From Aliidongia sp035943795 (GTDB lineage Bacteria > Pseudomonadota > Alphaproteobacteria > ATCC43930 > CGMCC-115725): 64,000 bases of DNA. The translations under genes were made by a program, and so were the position numbers. Shown here one piece after another: positions 17,829-25,960 of the stretch (the stretch's first letter is position 1; the number at the start of each line of letters is the position of its first letter). Under the pieces are notes generated by a model. That model was not told the DNA's origin, searched no databases, and worked only from the letters and a program-made list of their open reading frames with translations. The stretch is taken from the NCBI RefSeq assembly GCF_035943795.1, contig NZ_DASZBY010000066.1, positions 71,205 to 135,204 of the forward strand. Direction: 5' to 3'.

Positions 17829-18121
17829 GCCGTCAGCACTCTGCGACCCTGCTGGCGGACCACGCGCATGCCGGCCTTCACCGGCGTGAGGCACGTCTGC
17901 ATGGACGCAATGCCGTCGACCTCGGCCAGGCATTCGAAGCACACGCCCATCAGGCAATAAGGGGCGCGGGGACTGCCGGACACCGGCGTCGTCCTGGTCC
18001 AGGGCGCGGACTGCCGCAGCATGACGGCGGCGAGGCTTTCCCCGGCCTCGGCGGCGACCGCCTCGCCGTCGATGTAGATCGTCACGCCGTCGGCGCCGGG
18101 GTCATGCAGCTTGCGGAACAT
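17825..18121 (-). CDS. (2Fe-2S)-binding small subunit (HcnA/LhpE-like)
   Basis: A 98-residue ferredoxin-like subunit. Cys56, Cys61, Cys64 and Cys77 give the C-x4-C-x2-C-x12-C plant-type cluster pattern. The N-terminal VTIYIDGEAVAAEAGESLAAVML matches the Fer2_4 domain of sarcosine-oxidase-like and HcnA-like subunits. Start taken at ATG 18121 (MFRKLHDP), which lies inside the end of the upstream DAO gene; an ATG at 18166 is less likely. It overlaps the next gene by 4 bp. It carries electrons between the flavin subunits. Confidence 0.88.
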   Translation of the reverse strand: MFRKLHDPGADGVTIYIDGEAVAAEAGESLAAVMLRQSAPWTRTTPVSGSPRAPYCLMGVCFECLAEVDGIASMQTCLTPVKAGMRVVRQQGRRVLTA

Positions 18122-19220
18122 CGAAACGACTCTGATGAAAGGGTGAAAGATCGTCGGGCAACGCACCGGCCGCGATGGCGGTGGCGAGCACGCCCGCGTG
18201 GAAGGCGGCGAGCGTGACGCCGGAATGGCAGACCGCGACGAAGGCGCCGGGATGGCTCACGGACTGGGTGTAGATCGGGTAGCTGTCCGGCGTCAGGACT
18301 CGCAACCCGGCCCATTGCCGAACGAGGCCTGCCCCGGCCAAAGCCGGAATGATCCGTATCGCGGTCCGGCTGAGATGAGCCGCGGCAGCGCCCGTCGTCG
18401 ACAGATTGTAACCGACGTCTTCGTTCGTCGCGCCAATCATGACCGTCCCGTCCGCAGTCTGACGCAGGCCGCCTCCCGGCAGCGGCAGGAGCGGGTCCAG
18501 CCGCTCGGTGACCAGGATCTGCCCCCGCTCGGGTCGCAACGGCACGTCGAGCCCGACCTGCCGGGCCAAAGCCTGGGTGCCGAGGCCGGCTGCGATGACG
18601 ATACGAGGGGCCGAGATGACCTCGTCGCCGATGGCCAGGCGGAAGTCGGCCCCGGCGCCATCGATCCCGTTCACGCGCGCATTGCTGCGAACGAGGCCGC
18701 CGAGCTGGATCACCGCAGCATGCAACGCCGCCAGAAGCCGCAGAGGATTGGCATGGCCGTCGCGATGCCCGAAGCTCGCCCCCGTCACGTCCGGCCCGAG
18801 CGTCACCTTCGGCAGCAGTCGTTCCAATCCGGACCGATCGACCATCTCCCAGTCCGGCTCACCACCGTCCCACTGATTGTGCAAGCGCCGCAGCACGGCC
18901 TGGCGCGCCTCGAACGCGTCGGCACCGAGGCAGAAAGCCAGCCCGCCGTTCTGCTCGTAGCAGAGGCCCGTGTCGCTGCGCCCTTCGAGTTCTTCTGCAA
19001 AACCCCGCCACATCCCGATGCTACGTCGCGTCAGCCCCTGGTAGGCCGGCATGCCAAGGCCTTTGCCCTGCAACCAGACCAGGCCGAAATTGGCGCGCGC
19101 CGCCCGGAAGTCTCCGTCGTCGCCGTCGAGCAGCAGGACATGCTCGCCCCGCAATGCCAGGCCATAGGCGATCGCCGCCCCTACCGTACCCGCTCCAATC
19201 ACCACGATGTCAGGCCGCAT
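18102..19220 (-). CDS. FAD-dependent oxidase beta subunit, DAO fold (HcnC-like)
   Basis: A 372-residue DAO-superfamily flavoprotein. GAGTVG in DIVVIGAGTVGAAIAYGLA binds FAD, and VAVCHSGVTLAAFHAG closes the site. It is the first gene of the operon, transcribed divergently from the LysR gene with 91 bp between starts. It resembles HcnC and the catalytic subunits of opine and D-hydroxyproline oxidases, which oxidise a secondary or D-amino group. The 3' end overlaps the ferredoxin-like gene by 20 bp. Confidence 0.87.
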   Translation of the reverse strand: MRPDIVVIGAGTVGAAIAYGLALRGEHVLLLDGDDGDFRAARANFGLVWLQGKGLGMPAYQGLTRRSIGMWRGFAEELEGRSDTGLCYEQNGGLAFCLGADAFEARQAVLRRLHNQWDGGEPDWEMVDRSGLERLLPKVTLGPDVTGASFGHRDGHANPLRLLAALHAAVIQLGGLVRSNARVNGIDGAGADFRLAIGDEVISAPRIVIAAGLGTQALARQVGLDVPLRPERGQILVTERLDPLLPLPGGGLRQTADGTVMIGATNEDVGYNLSTTGAAAAHLSRTAIRIIPALAGAGLVRQWAGLRVLTPDSYPIYTQSVSHPGAFVAVCHSGVTLAAFHAGVLATAIAAGALPDDLSPFHQSRFDVPQAA

Positions 19221-19311
19221 GAGATTCCCCCTTGCCGCCCTCGACGCTAGGACCCACGCTCCATGGCGTCAAAGTCCTTTTCCTTCGCACTCTATTCATT
19301 TGGGTTATGGA

Positions 19312-20229
19312 ATGACGCGACGAATCAATCTGAGGCAGATCGAGGCCTTCAAAGCGGTGATCGAGCATGGGACGGTCAGTCGGGCGGCAGAAATGCTGAA
19401 CGTTTCCCAGCCCGCGATGAGCAAGCTGATCGCGCACCTGGAAGAAGATGCGGGGCTGCGGCTGTTCGACCGGGTGAAGGGCCGCCTGGCGCCGACCCGT
19501 CGCGGGATGCGGCTCTACGAAGAGATCGACCGCATCTTCGCCGGAGTCCGGCAGGTCGAGAACGCCATCGACACGATCCGCCGCGACGAGCAGGGGCGGA
19601 TCCTCATCGGTGTCATGCCGGCGCTCTCCGGCTCGTTCATCCAGCAGGCGACCGCCGCCTTTCTCGCCCGCCAGCCCGGCGTGTTCTGCTCGATCCAGTC
19701 GCGCAGTTCGCAATGGATCACCGACGGCCTCGTCACCCGCAAGCTCGACGTCGGCCTGGTCATCGCCCCGATCGACAATCCCTATATCGTGGCCGAACCG
19801 ATGATGGGACAGCCGGTCGTCTGCATCCTGCCGCTCGGCCATCCGCTCGCAGCCAAGGCCGTGATCGTGCCGGCCGACCTGATCGACGTTCCTTTCATCT
19901 CCTTCGACCCGGAGAGCCATACCAGCCAGCGCGTGGCGAGCGTGTTGAAGGCCCACGGCGTCGAGCTCGATCCGGCCATGATCGTCAACGTGTCGCCGAC
20001 CCTGTGCGAGTTCGTCGCCGCCGGCGTCGGCGTTTCGCTGGTGCATCCGCTGATCGTCGGTGGCCTGCGCGAGAAGCTCGCCATCCGGCGGTTCGAACCC
20101 ACGATCCAGCTCGATTTTCAGCTCTGCCGGCTCCGCGACAGCCGGAACGCGCGCCTGGTCGACGCCTATCTGGACGTGACGCGCGAGGCGGCTGCAGCGA
20201 TCTCGCGCACGATCATCGCCGAAGCCTGA
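19312..20229 (+). CDS. LysR-type regulator of the flavoenzyme operon
   Basis: A 305-residue LTTR with the N-terminal helix-turn-helix (NLRQIEAFKAVIEHGTVSRAAEMLNVSQPAMSKLIAHLEE, residues 5-44) and an effector domain. Start chosen at ATG 19312 because it gives the canonical LTTR N-terminus. It is divergent from the flavoenzyme operon. An inverted ATTC-N12-GAAT (19294-19313) overlaps its start, a possible autoregulatory site of T-N11-A type. The effector is probably the substrate of that operon. Confidence 0.9.
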   Translation: MTRRINLRQIEAFKAVIEHGTVSRAAEMLNVSQPAMSKLIAHLEEDAGLRLFDRVKGRLAPTRRGMRLYEEIDRIFAGVRQVENAIDTIRRDEQGRILIGVMPALSGSFIQQATAAFLARQPGVFCSIQSRSSQWITDGLVTRKLDVGLVIAPIDNPYIVAEPMMGQPVVCILPLGHPLAAKAVIVPADLIDVPFISFDPESHTSQRVASVLKAHGVELDPAMIVNVSPTLCEFVAAGVGVSLVHPLIVGGLREKLAIRRFEPTIQLDFQLCRLRDSRNARLVDAYLDVTREAAAAISRTIIAEA

Positions 20230-20243
20230 GGCGGCCGCACCGC

Positions 20244-21797
20244 TCAATGCGGCTTCACGGTCGACAGCTCGGTGATCGGCGGCGCCAGATTCAAGGCACC
20301 CTTGAGATCGTAGCCATAGTCGAGCCGATCGCTATGGACCCAGACCTGCCGCAGGTCGAACAGTGGTATGGCGCAGACGTCCGCCATGATCTTGCGCTGC
20401 GCCTCCTTCCACATCGCCTTTTGCCCTTCTGCGTCGGGGGCCACGCGCGCCGCCTCGATCTCGTGGTCGGCGACCGCGCAATGGGAGAAGTTGCTGGCGG
20501 CGGTCGGCGTGCCGACGATCGCCCTGGAATGGAAGAATTCGCTGAGATAGGTATCGGCGATCGGGAAGCGCGCGGCACCGTAGAAGACGAGCGCGCTCAA
20601 GTCCCGCCGGACCTGGCTTTGATAGGTCGGATGATCGACGACCTGTAGTTCCAGCTTGATGCCGACTTTGGCCAACTGGGCCTGCATGACCTCCATGAAC
20701 GGCTTCTGGGCCGAGATGTTCGAGACGATCGCCTTTAAAGTGATCCCGTCGGCATGCCCGGCCTCCGCCAGCAGCGCCCTGGCCTTTGCGGGATCGAAGA
20801 CATAGCTGCCGACCGAGCAATCCTCGCCGAGATACCCCGGCGGGACGATCGAACAGCCCTTGGGGCCGACGTCCTTTCCGACGTAATGCACCAGGTCGTC
20901 GACATTGATCGCGGCCGCGATCGCCTGGCGCACCCTTATGTCGTTGAGCGGCGGGCTGTTCTGGTTGATGTGGAGCAGCCGGTATTCGCCCGGCTGGAAG
21001 ATGTCGACGTTATAGCCCGGTCGCTTGCGCGCGGCATCGACCCAGCGCTGTTCGCGCTTGCCATCCATCAGGTCGAGCTCTCCCGACGTGAAGGCGAGTT
21101 CGCGGGTGCCGTCGGACGGAATGTTGCGCACGATGATCGTGTCGATCTTGGGCTTGCCGCGGAAATAGGCCTGGTGGGCCGCCAGCTTCACATATTGCTG
21201 GGTCACCTGCTCCACGAAGGCGAACGGGCCGGTGCCAACGGGGTGATGGCCGAAATCATCGCCGAATTTCTCGGCCGCCTTGCGGCTGATGATATTGCCG
21301 CCGTGATAGTTCGAGACACGGCCGAGGAAGCTCGCATCCGGATATTTGAGCGCGATCCTCACCGTATAATCATCGAGCCGGGTGACGCTGTCGATCGAGG
21401 CGAAATCCGACGAGAAGGTCGAGCGCTTCGGGTCGGCGGACCGGTTGAGCGAATAGACCACGTCGTCCGCCGTCAGCTCGCCCCAGTCGCCCTGGAATTC
21501 GACCCCGTGACGCAGGTGGAAGGTCCAGGTCTTTCCGTCGGCCGAGGTCTCCCAGCTCTGGGCGAGGTCGGGTTCGAGATCCCGCGGATCCGCGCTGCCG
21601 GGCTTGAAACGGACGAGGGCGTTGTAGATCCAGCCGATCAGCGTCATGTCGCCCGTGGCGCTGGCGCGGTGGGGATCGAGCGTTGCCGGGTCCCCGGAAC
21701 CGACGCCGACCTGCAAGATGCTCTCCTCGGCCATCACCGGCAGAGGAAGCCACAGGACGAACAGCAGGCACGCAATCCGAGCCGCGACCTTCAGCAT
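20244..21797 (-). CDS. Orphan dipeptide/opine-type ABC substrate-binding protein
   Basis: A 517-residue SBP_bac_5 (DppA/OppA) family binding protein with a signal peptide to about VMA-EE (residue 24). The core ILQVGVGSGDPATLDPHRASATGD starts the mature domain, and the family region SWETSADGKTWTFHLRHGVEFQ is present. Start at ATG 21797 gives a clean signal peptide; an upstream start would put residues before it. No permease or ATPase lies nearby. It is convergent with the LysR gene (14 bp) and may bring the flavoenzyme substrate to a transporter encoded elsewhere. Confidence 0.88.
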   Translation of the reverse strand: MLKVAARIACLLFVLWLPLPVMAEESILQVGVGSGDPATLDPHRASATGDMTLIGWIYNALVRFKPGSADPRDLEPDLAQSWETSADGKTWTFHLRHGVEFQGDWGELTADDVVYSLNRSADPKRSTFSSDFASIDSVTRLDDYTVRIALKYPDASFLGRVSNYHGGNIISRKAAEKFGDDFGHHPVGTGPFAFVEQVTQQYVKLAAHQAYFRGKPKIDTIIVRNIPSDGTRELAFTSGELDLMDGKREQRWVDAARKRPGYNVDIFQPGEYRLLHINQNSPPLNDIRVRQAIAAAINVDDLVHYVGKDVGPKGCSIVPPGYLGEDCSVGSYVFDPAKARALLAEAGHADGITLKAIVSNISAQKPFMEVMQAQLAKVGIKLELQVVDHPTYQSQVRRDLSALVFYGAARFPIADTYLSEFFHSRAIVGTPTAASNFSHCAVADHEIEAARVAPDAEGQKAMWKEAQRKIMADVCAIPLFDLRQVWVHSDRLDYGYDLKGALNLAPPITELSTVKPH

Positions 21798-21930
21798 GCT
21801 TCCACCCCGAGACGAATGAGCCGAGGTCAAAACATCATCAGGCCGCGAGCAATCTGTCCAAGTCCAAAACCGTCTGCTCTCATTCTCAGAGGTTATGGCA
21901 GCCCGTGGAACCCCGGCATCCCTCGTCCGG

Positions 21931-23532
21931 CTAGTCGCGGCGGGGGCGTTGCAGCATGAAGCTTTCGAACGGCGCGATCTGCCCGTTCAGGCCGACCACG
22001 TCGTAATAGGTGACCTTGATCGTCGTGATGTCGCCGGGGTGCGAGCCCGGATCGACGGTGAAGGCGGCGAAGCCATAGGATTGCGCGGCGTTCCGCACCG
22101 CCGACCAGGGCGCGTGCTCGGTCACATAGACCGGCGCGCGCTTGCCCGTGGCCGGGTCGGGCGACGCCGCGACGGCGGTGATGACCCGGCATTGCGGCGG
22201 GTCGAACAACAGCTGGTTCGATGGAGCCGAGGTCCCGCCGCCGCCGATCACCATATGCACCGTGCCCTTGGTGGTATCGATCACATCGGTCGCCGTCGCG
22301 GCCGGAACCGGCGTCAGGGTCTGGTTCGCTTCCCGGCCGCGGACCGGGTGGGAGCGCTCGTAATGATGCTCGTGGCCGCATACCACCAGGTCGACCCCGT
22401 ATTTGTCGAACAGCGGCACCCATTCCTCGCGGATGCCGAGATCCGCGCCATTGGCCTTGTCGGCGGTGGAGATCGCAACCTGATGCATGCACACCACGAT
22501 CCAGTCGATGGCGCGGTCGGTCCGTGCGGCGGCCAGTTCCTTCTCCAGCCAGGCCTTCTGGGCGCCGGACGAATAGCCCCGGACATAGGAATTGCCGGCA
22601 TCCTGGTAGCAGATGTCGTCGTTGGCGATGCTGACGATACGCACCGAGCCGGCGGTGAAGGCGTACCAGAGGCCCTTGGTCACGTCGGTCTGGCCGGCCG
22701 ATTCGGGCACCGAGAAATAGGTCTGGTAGGCCTGGTAGCCGATCGGGCCGTTCCCCAGCTCGTTCTCATGATTGCCGGGCGACGGCATCCAGGGCCGGTT
22801 GCGGGCGCTGCGGCTGTTGTTTTCCCAGAAATCCCACCAGGTCCGCACCCGATCCTGGGCGAGATTGGCATAACAGAGGTCGCCGTTGAACAGGTGGAAC
22901 AGCGGCTGCAGCCGCTCGACGCCCAGCGTGGTGTCGCCTGCCGCCGGCGAGCCGAGATTGTCGTTCACGAAGGCCGGTGGATTGGGCAACGTCACGCCCG
23001 GCGGCAGGGCGAATTTCCGGCCCAGGGTCGGCGTGCCCTGGTCGCCGAAACTGGTGAAGGTGAAAGCCGCCCGACCGCGCGGCGCGGTGCGGAACGTTCC
23101 GAACTCCGCCTGAGCCCCGTCGTGGATGGCACCATAGAGGTAAGCCGCATTCGGCTTCAGGCCGCGGATCTTCGCGTGATAGGCATAGACGGTCTGCTTG
23201 GACTTGCCGTCGACGTAGCTGACCTGTTCGGCCGCGACCGCGTGCTCGAGCTTGCCGTCGAGCCGCCCGACCATCACGCGGGGATGGCGAACGGCCTCCA
23301 GCGTGTGCCAGGACACCACGACCTCGGACGACGCATCCGCGCCGAACTGCAGATGCAGGCCGGCGACCGGTGACGTCGCCACCGGATCGGCGGCGGTGCG
23401 GGGCGCGGGTGCCGCCGCTGCCGACCCGGCCGGCAGGACGGCGGCCAAGGTCGCGGCCCCGCCGTAGAGGCCGGCGGCCGCGAGCAACTTGCGGCGGCTG
23501 AGGTCGAGCGAATGTTTGTCGTCGGTCGGCAT
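21931..23532 (-). CDS. Tat-exported purple-acid-phosphatase-like metallophosphoesterase
   Basis: A 533-residue secreted enzyme. The N-terminus has a twin-arginine-like signal (SRRKLLAAAG, about residues 13-22) followed by an alanine-rich stretch. A fibronectin-III-like domain (about 55-150, HLQFGADASSEVVVSWHT) precedes the metallophosphoesterase core. The purple acid phosphatase metal motifs are in order: SFGDQG, NGDLCY, PGNHENE, MHQ and GHEHHYERSHP. Start at ATG 23532 gives the signal peptide directly; one upstream ATG (23580) is less likely. It is expected to hydrolyse phosphate esters in the periplasm. It stands alone, and 133 bp separate it from the upstream end of the binding-protein gene. 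Confidence 0.9.
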   Translation of the reverse strand: MPTDDKHSLDLSRRKLLAAAGLYGGAATLAAVLPAGSAAAAPAPRTAADPVATSPVAGLHLQFGADASSEVVVSWHTLEAVRHPRVMVGRLDGKLEHAVAAEQVSYVDGKSKQTVYAYHAKIRGLKPNAAYLYGAIHDGAQAEFGTFRTAPRGRAAFTFTSFGDQGTPTLGRKFALPPGVTLPNPPAFVNDNLGSPAAGDTTLGVERLQPLFHLFNGDLCYANLAQDRVRTWWDFWENNSRSARNRPWMPSPGNHENELGNGPIGYQAYQTYFSVPESAGQTDVTKGLWYAFTAGSVRIVSIANDDICYQDAGNSYVRGYSSGAQKAWLEKELAAARTDRAIDWIVVCMHQVAISTADKANGADLGIREEWVPLFDKYGVDLVVCGHEHHYERSHPVRGREANQTLTPVPAATATDVIDTTKGTVHMVIGGGGTSAPSNQLLFDPPQCRVITAVAASPDPATGKRAPVYVTEHAPWSAVRNAAQSYGFAAFTVDPGSHPGDITTIKVTYYDVVGLNGQIAPFESFMLQRPRRD

Positions 23533-23626
23533 GGTGTCGGCCCTCGCAGCTGGATCGTCGGATGGAGCCAACATTCCCAACGCATGGGAAGCCGTCTAGC
23601 GCAACACTGTGACAATGCTCCGCCTC

Positions 23627-24250
23627 CTAGGGACGGTGGGCCTTGAGCCGATGCCGGTGCGCGGCCTGCTTTGCCCGATTGCCGCAGATGGCCATGCTGC
23701 ACCATCGTCGGCCATGCCCGCGCGTATGGTCGGCGAAAAGCAACGTGCAGGCTGGTCCTTCACAAGCCTTCACGTGGGAGAAATCCTCGGCGCAGACGAG
23801 CCGAGCCAGCGCCTCTCCGATCGGAAGCAGCAGCGCCTCCGGCGACCGCCATCGACGCGTGAAGCGAAGCTCCAAGGCGCCATTCCCCGTCCCCTGCTGC
23901 GGCACGAGCCGGCCGAAAGCCTCGTCCCGCTCCAGCAAGCGATTGAGCGGTTCCAGCTCGCGGAGGTCCTCCGCGATCAACGGCCGTCCCTTGTGCTGCC
24001 GCACGAAGCCCCCGAACCACTCGCGCAGCGCCCTCGCCTGATCGGCCACCATATCGAGTTCACCAGGCAGGGCGCGCGTTCGAATGCTCTCGAGCTCATC
24101 GGCGCGCATAAGCTGCGCTTGCTCCAGCCAGGCGAGCAACCCCTCGCCATCGCCGATCCAATCGACGGGGATATCGATCGGCGTCGCGATCGAATTCAGG
24201 AAATCCAGCCCCGGCGCATCGCCGACAAAAATCGCGGGAAGGCGGCCCAT
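23627..24250 (-). CDS. CGNR zinc-finger regulator (ABATE domain)
   Basis: A 207-residue protein with an N-terminal ABATE-type domain (about 1-145, starting with GDAPGLDFLNSIATP). The C-terminal CGNR zinc finger has CEGPAC, then WCSMAICGNRAK, giving four cysteines. Such proteins are probable transcription regulators. The gene is divergent from the alpha/beta hydrolase gene across a 164-bp AT-richer region containing a perfect palindrome, and probably controls that operon. Confidence 0.88.
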   Translation of the reverse strand: MGRLPAIFVGDAPGLDFLNSIATPIDIPVDWIGDGEGLLAWLEQAQLMRADELESIRTRALPGELDMVADQARALREWFGGFVRQHKGRPLIAEDLRELEPLNRLLERDEAFGRLVPQQGTGNGALELRFTRRWRSPEALLLPIGEALARLVCAEDFSHVKACEGPACTLLFADHTRGHGRRWCSMAICGNRAKQAAHRHRLKAHRP

Positions 24251-24332
24251 CGCAACTCCTCATCCGGTCTCGCGACGCCTCGTCGGAGCGCCCACCATGC
24301 ATGAGGGTGTCAAATAACCCCTCAGAAGACCA

Positions 24333-24396
24333 TTGACAAGTTACCTCACATTCTCACATAACCTTCTCAATACGAACATAATGGTTACGCAACCAT
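24333..24396 (+). promoter_or_regulatory. Promoter and palindromic operator of the hydrolase/SDR operon
   Basis: TTGACA at 24333-24338 is a perfect -35 box. CATAAC (24357-24362) at 18 bp spacing is a fair -10. Downstream, ATGGTTACGCAACCAT (24381-24396) is a palindrome with perfect 6-bp arms and a 4-bp spacer, between the start point and the start codon at 24415. An operator for the divergent CGNR protein or another regulator is a natural reading. The boxes are seen; binding is inferred. Confidence 0.5.
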
Positions 24397-24414
24397 GATC
24401 CTGGGAGAACGGCG

Positions 24415-25107
24415 ATGAACGGGAATATGCATGTTGTCCTCGTCCACGGCGCCTGGGCCGACGGCTCCAGTTGGTCGAAGGTCATCGGGCCGCTGAAAGC
24501 CGACGGTTTCGCGGTGATGGCGGCACCTCTGCCACTGACGTCGTTCCGCGACGACGTGGCCGCGCTCGATCGGACGATCGAGCGCGCCACAGGCCCGGTC
24601 GTCCTGGTCGGTCACGCCTACGCCGGCGCCGTGATCGCCGCGACGCGCAGCGAGCGGGTAAAGGCGCTCGTCTATGTGGCGGCCCTCGCCCCCGACGAGG
24701 GAGAGACGGTCGCGGACGTGTTCTATCGCACCGAACCTCACCCACAGGCACCGACGCTCGCCCCCGATCGTCACGGACTGATCTTCTTGCCCGAGACGGC
24801 GTTCGCCGACGCCTTCGCGCAGCATGCCTCGGCGGAGGAACTGGCCGTTCTGGCGGCGGTTCAGCAGCCGATCTCGCCGGCGTGCATCACGGTGCCGGTG
24901 GATCGCCCGCTGTGGAAGGACCGGCCGTCCTGGTTCCTCGTTGCCGAGCAGGACCGCATGATCGTCGAGGCGAACCAACGTTTCATGGCCGGGCGCATGA
25001 AGGCCCGGACCCGCTCCCATCCCGTCGATCACACGCCGATGGTGAGCGCGCCATCCATCGTCCTGGACATCATCCGCGAGGCGATCGAGGGGGCTTCGGC
25101 GGACTGA
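24415..25107 (+). CDS. Alpha/beta-hydrolase-fold protein lacking the nucleophile serine
   Basis: A 230-residue protein of the small esterase-like alpha/beta hydrolase family that starts MNxxVVLVHGAWADGSSW. The oxyanion region HGAWADG (11-17) is intact. The nucleophile elbow reads GHAYAG (66-71), so the usual Ser in GHSYGG is Ala68 (codon gcc at 24616). The acid Asp in AEQDRMI and the His in VDHTPM are present. With this nucleophile missing it may be a non-hydrolytic member, such as a lyase, a dioxygenase-like cofactorless enzyme, or a binding protein. The first gene of an operon with an SDR and a DMT exporter, divergent from the CGNR regulator. Confidence 0.85.
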   Translation: MNGNMHVVLVHGAWADGSSWSKVIGPLKADGFAVMAAPLPLTSFRDDVAALDRTIERATGPVVLVGHAYAGAVIAATRSERVKALVYVAALAPDEGETVADVFYRTEPHPQAPTLAPDRHGLIFLPETAFADAFAQHASAEELAVLAAVQQPISPACITVPVDRPLWKDRPSWFLVAEQDRMIVEANQRFMAGRMKARTRSHPVDHTPMVSAPSIVLDIIREAIEGASAD

Positions 25108-25159
25108 CCTTCGCCGCTTTCCCGCAGCCCTCGTAACCGCTCGACATAGGAGAAACAGG

Positions 25160-25930
25160 ATGACGAACTCAGTTGCCATCGTTACCGGAGCCAGCCAGGG
25201 CATCGGTCAGGCCACGGCCATCCGCCTTGCCCGCGACTTCTCAGCACTGGTCCTGGTCGCGCGGGATCGCACGAACCTGGAGCAGACCGCCGCGGCGGTG
25301 AAGGCGGCCGGTGCGAAAGCGCTGATCATCGATGCCGATCTGGCTGAGCCCGAGGCGGCGCAAGCGGTGGTCGATCGGGCGGTGGCCGCGGTCGGTCGCA
25401 TCGACGCCCTGCTCAACATCGCCGGTGCGGTGCCCCAGATCGACCTGTTCGAAATGACCGACGAACAGTGGGAGGGCGGGCTGGCGTTGAAGCTGCATGG
25501 CGCGCGGCGGCTGACCATCGCCGCGTGGCCGGCGCTGAAGGTGGCCAAGGGATCCGTCGTCTTGATGTCGGGCAATTCGGCCCTGTTTCCCAAAGCACCC
25601 TATGCGGCTGTGGGCACGATCAATGCCGCGATCGTCGCGCTGGCGAAGGCATTCTCGGACCGCGGTATCGCCGATGGCGTCCAGGTCAACAGCGTCCTGC
25701 CCGGCCCGGTGATGACCGGCCGCCGCAAGTCCTATCTCGAGCACTGGGCGCCGCTGCACGACATGACGGTCGAACAGGCAACGGCCAACTTCCCCAAGGA
25801 AGCCGGGATCGCGCGATATGGCGAACCGCAGGAGATTGCGGAGTTGATGGCGTTCCTGGTCTCGCCCGGTGCACGCTGGATGACCGGCTCCACGCTCCGC
25901 ATGGATGGTGGCGAAGTGAAGTCGGTCTGA
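25160..25930 (+). CDS. Short-chain dehydrogenase/reductase-like protein with altered active site
   Basis: A 256-residue SDR-fold protein. The cofactor motif TGASQGIG (9-16) and NIAG (87-89 region) are canonical, and the C-terminal GSTLRMDGG segment is typical. The catalytic YxxxK is not: Tyr148 is followed at +4 by Gly152 (codon ggc at 25613) instead of Lys. The Ser (137 or 140) seems present. Reduced or altered catalysis is likely. A clear GGAG-type site lies before ATG 25160 (AGGAGAAACAGG). It lies 52 bp after the hydrolase and 30 bp before the transporter. Confidence 0.87.
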   Translation: MTNSVAIVTGASQGIGQATAIRLARDFSALVLVARDRTNLEQTAAAVKAAGAKALIIDADLAEPEAAQAVVDRAVAAVGRIDALLNIAGAVPQIDLFEMTDEQWEGGLALKLHGARRLTIAAWPALKVAKGSVVLMSGNSALFPKAPYAAVGTINAAIVALAKAFSDRGIADGVQVNSVLPGPVMTGRRKSYLEHWAPLHDMTVEQATANFPKEAGIARYGEPQEIAELMAFLVSPGARWMTGSTLRMDGGEVKSV

Positions 25931-25960
25931 GGAAACCCGAGGTTCGGTTGGGGGTCGAGA

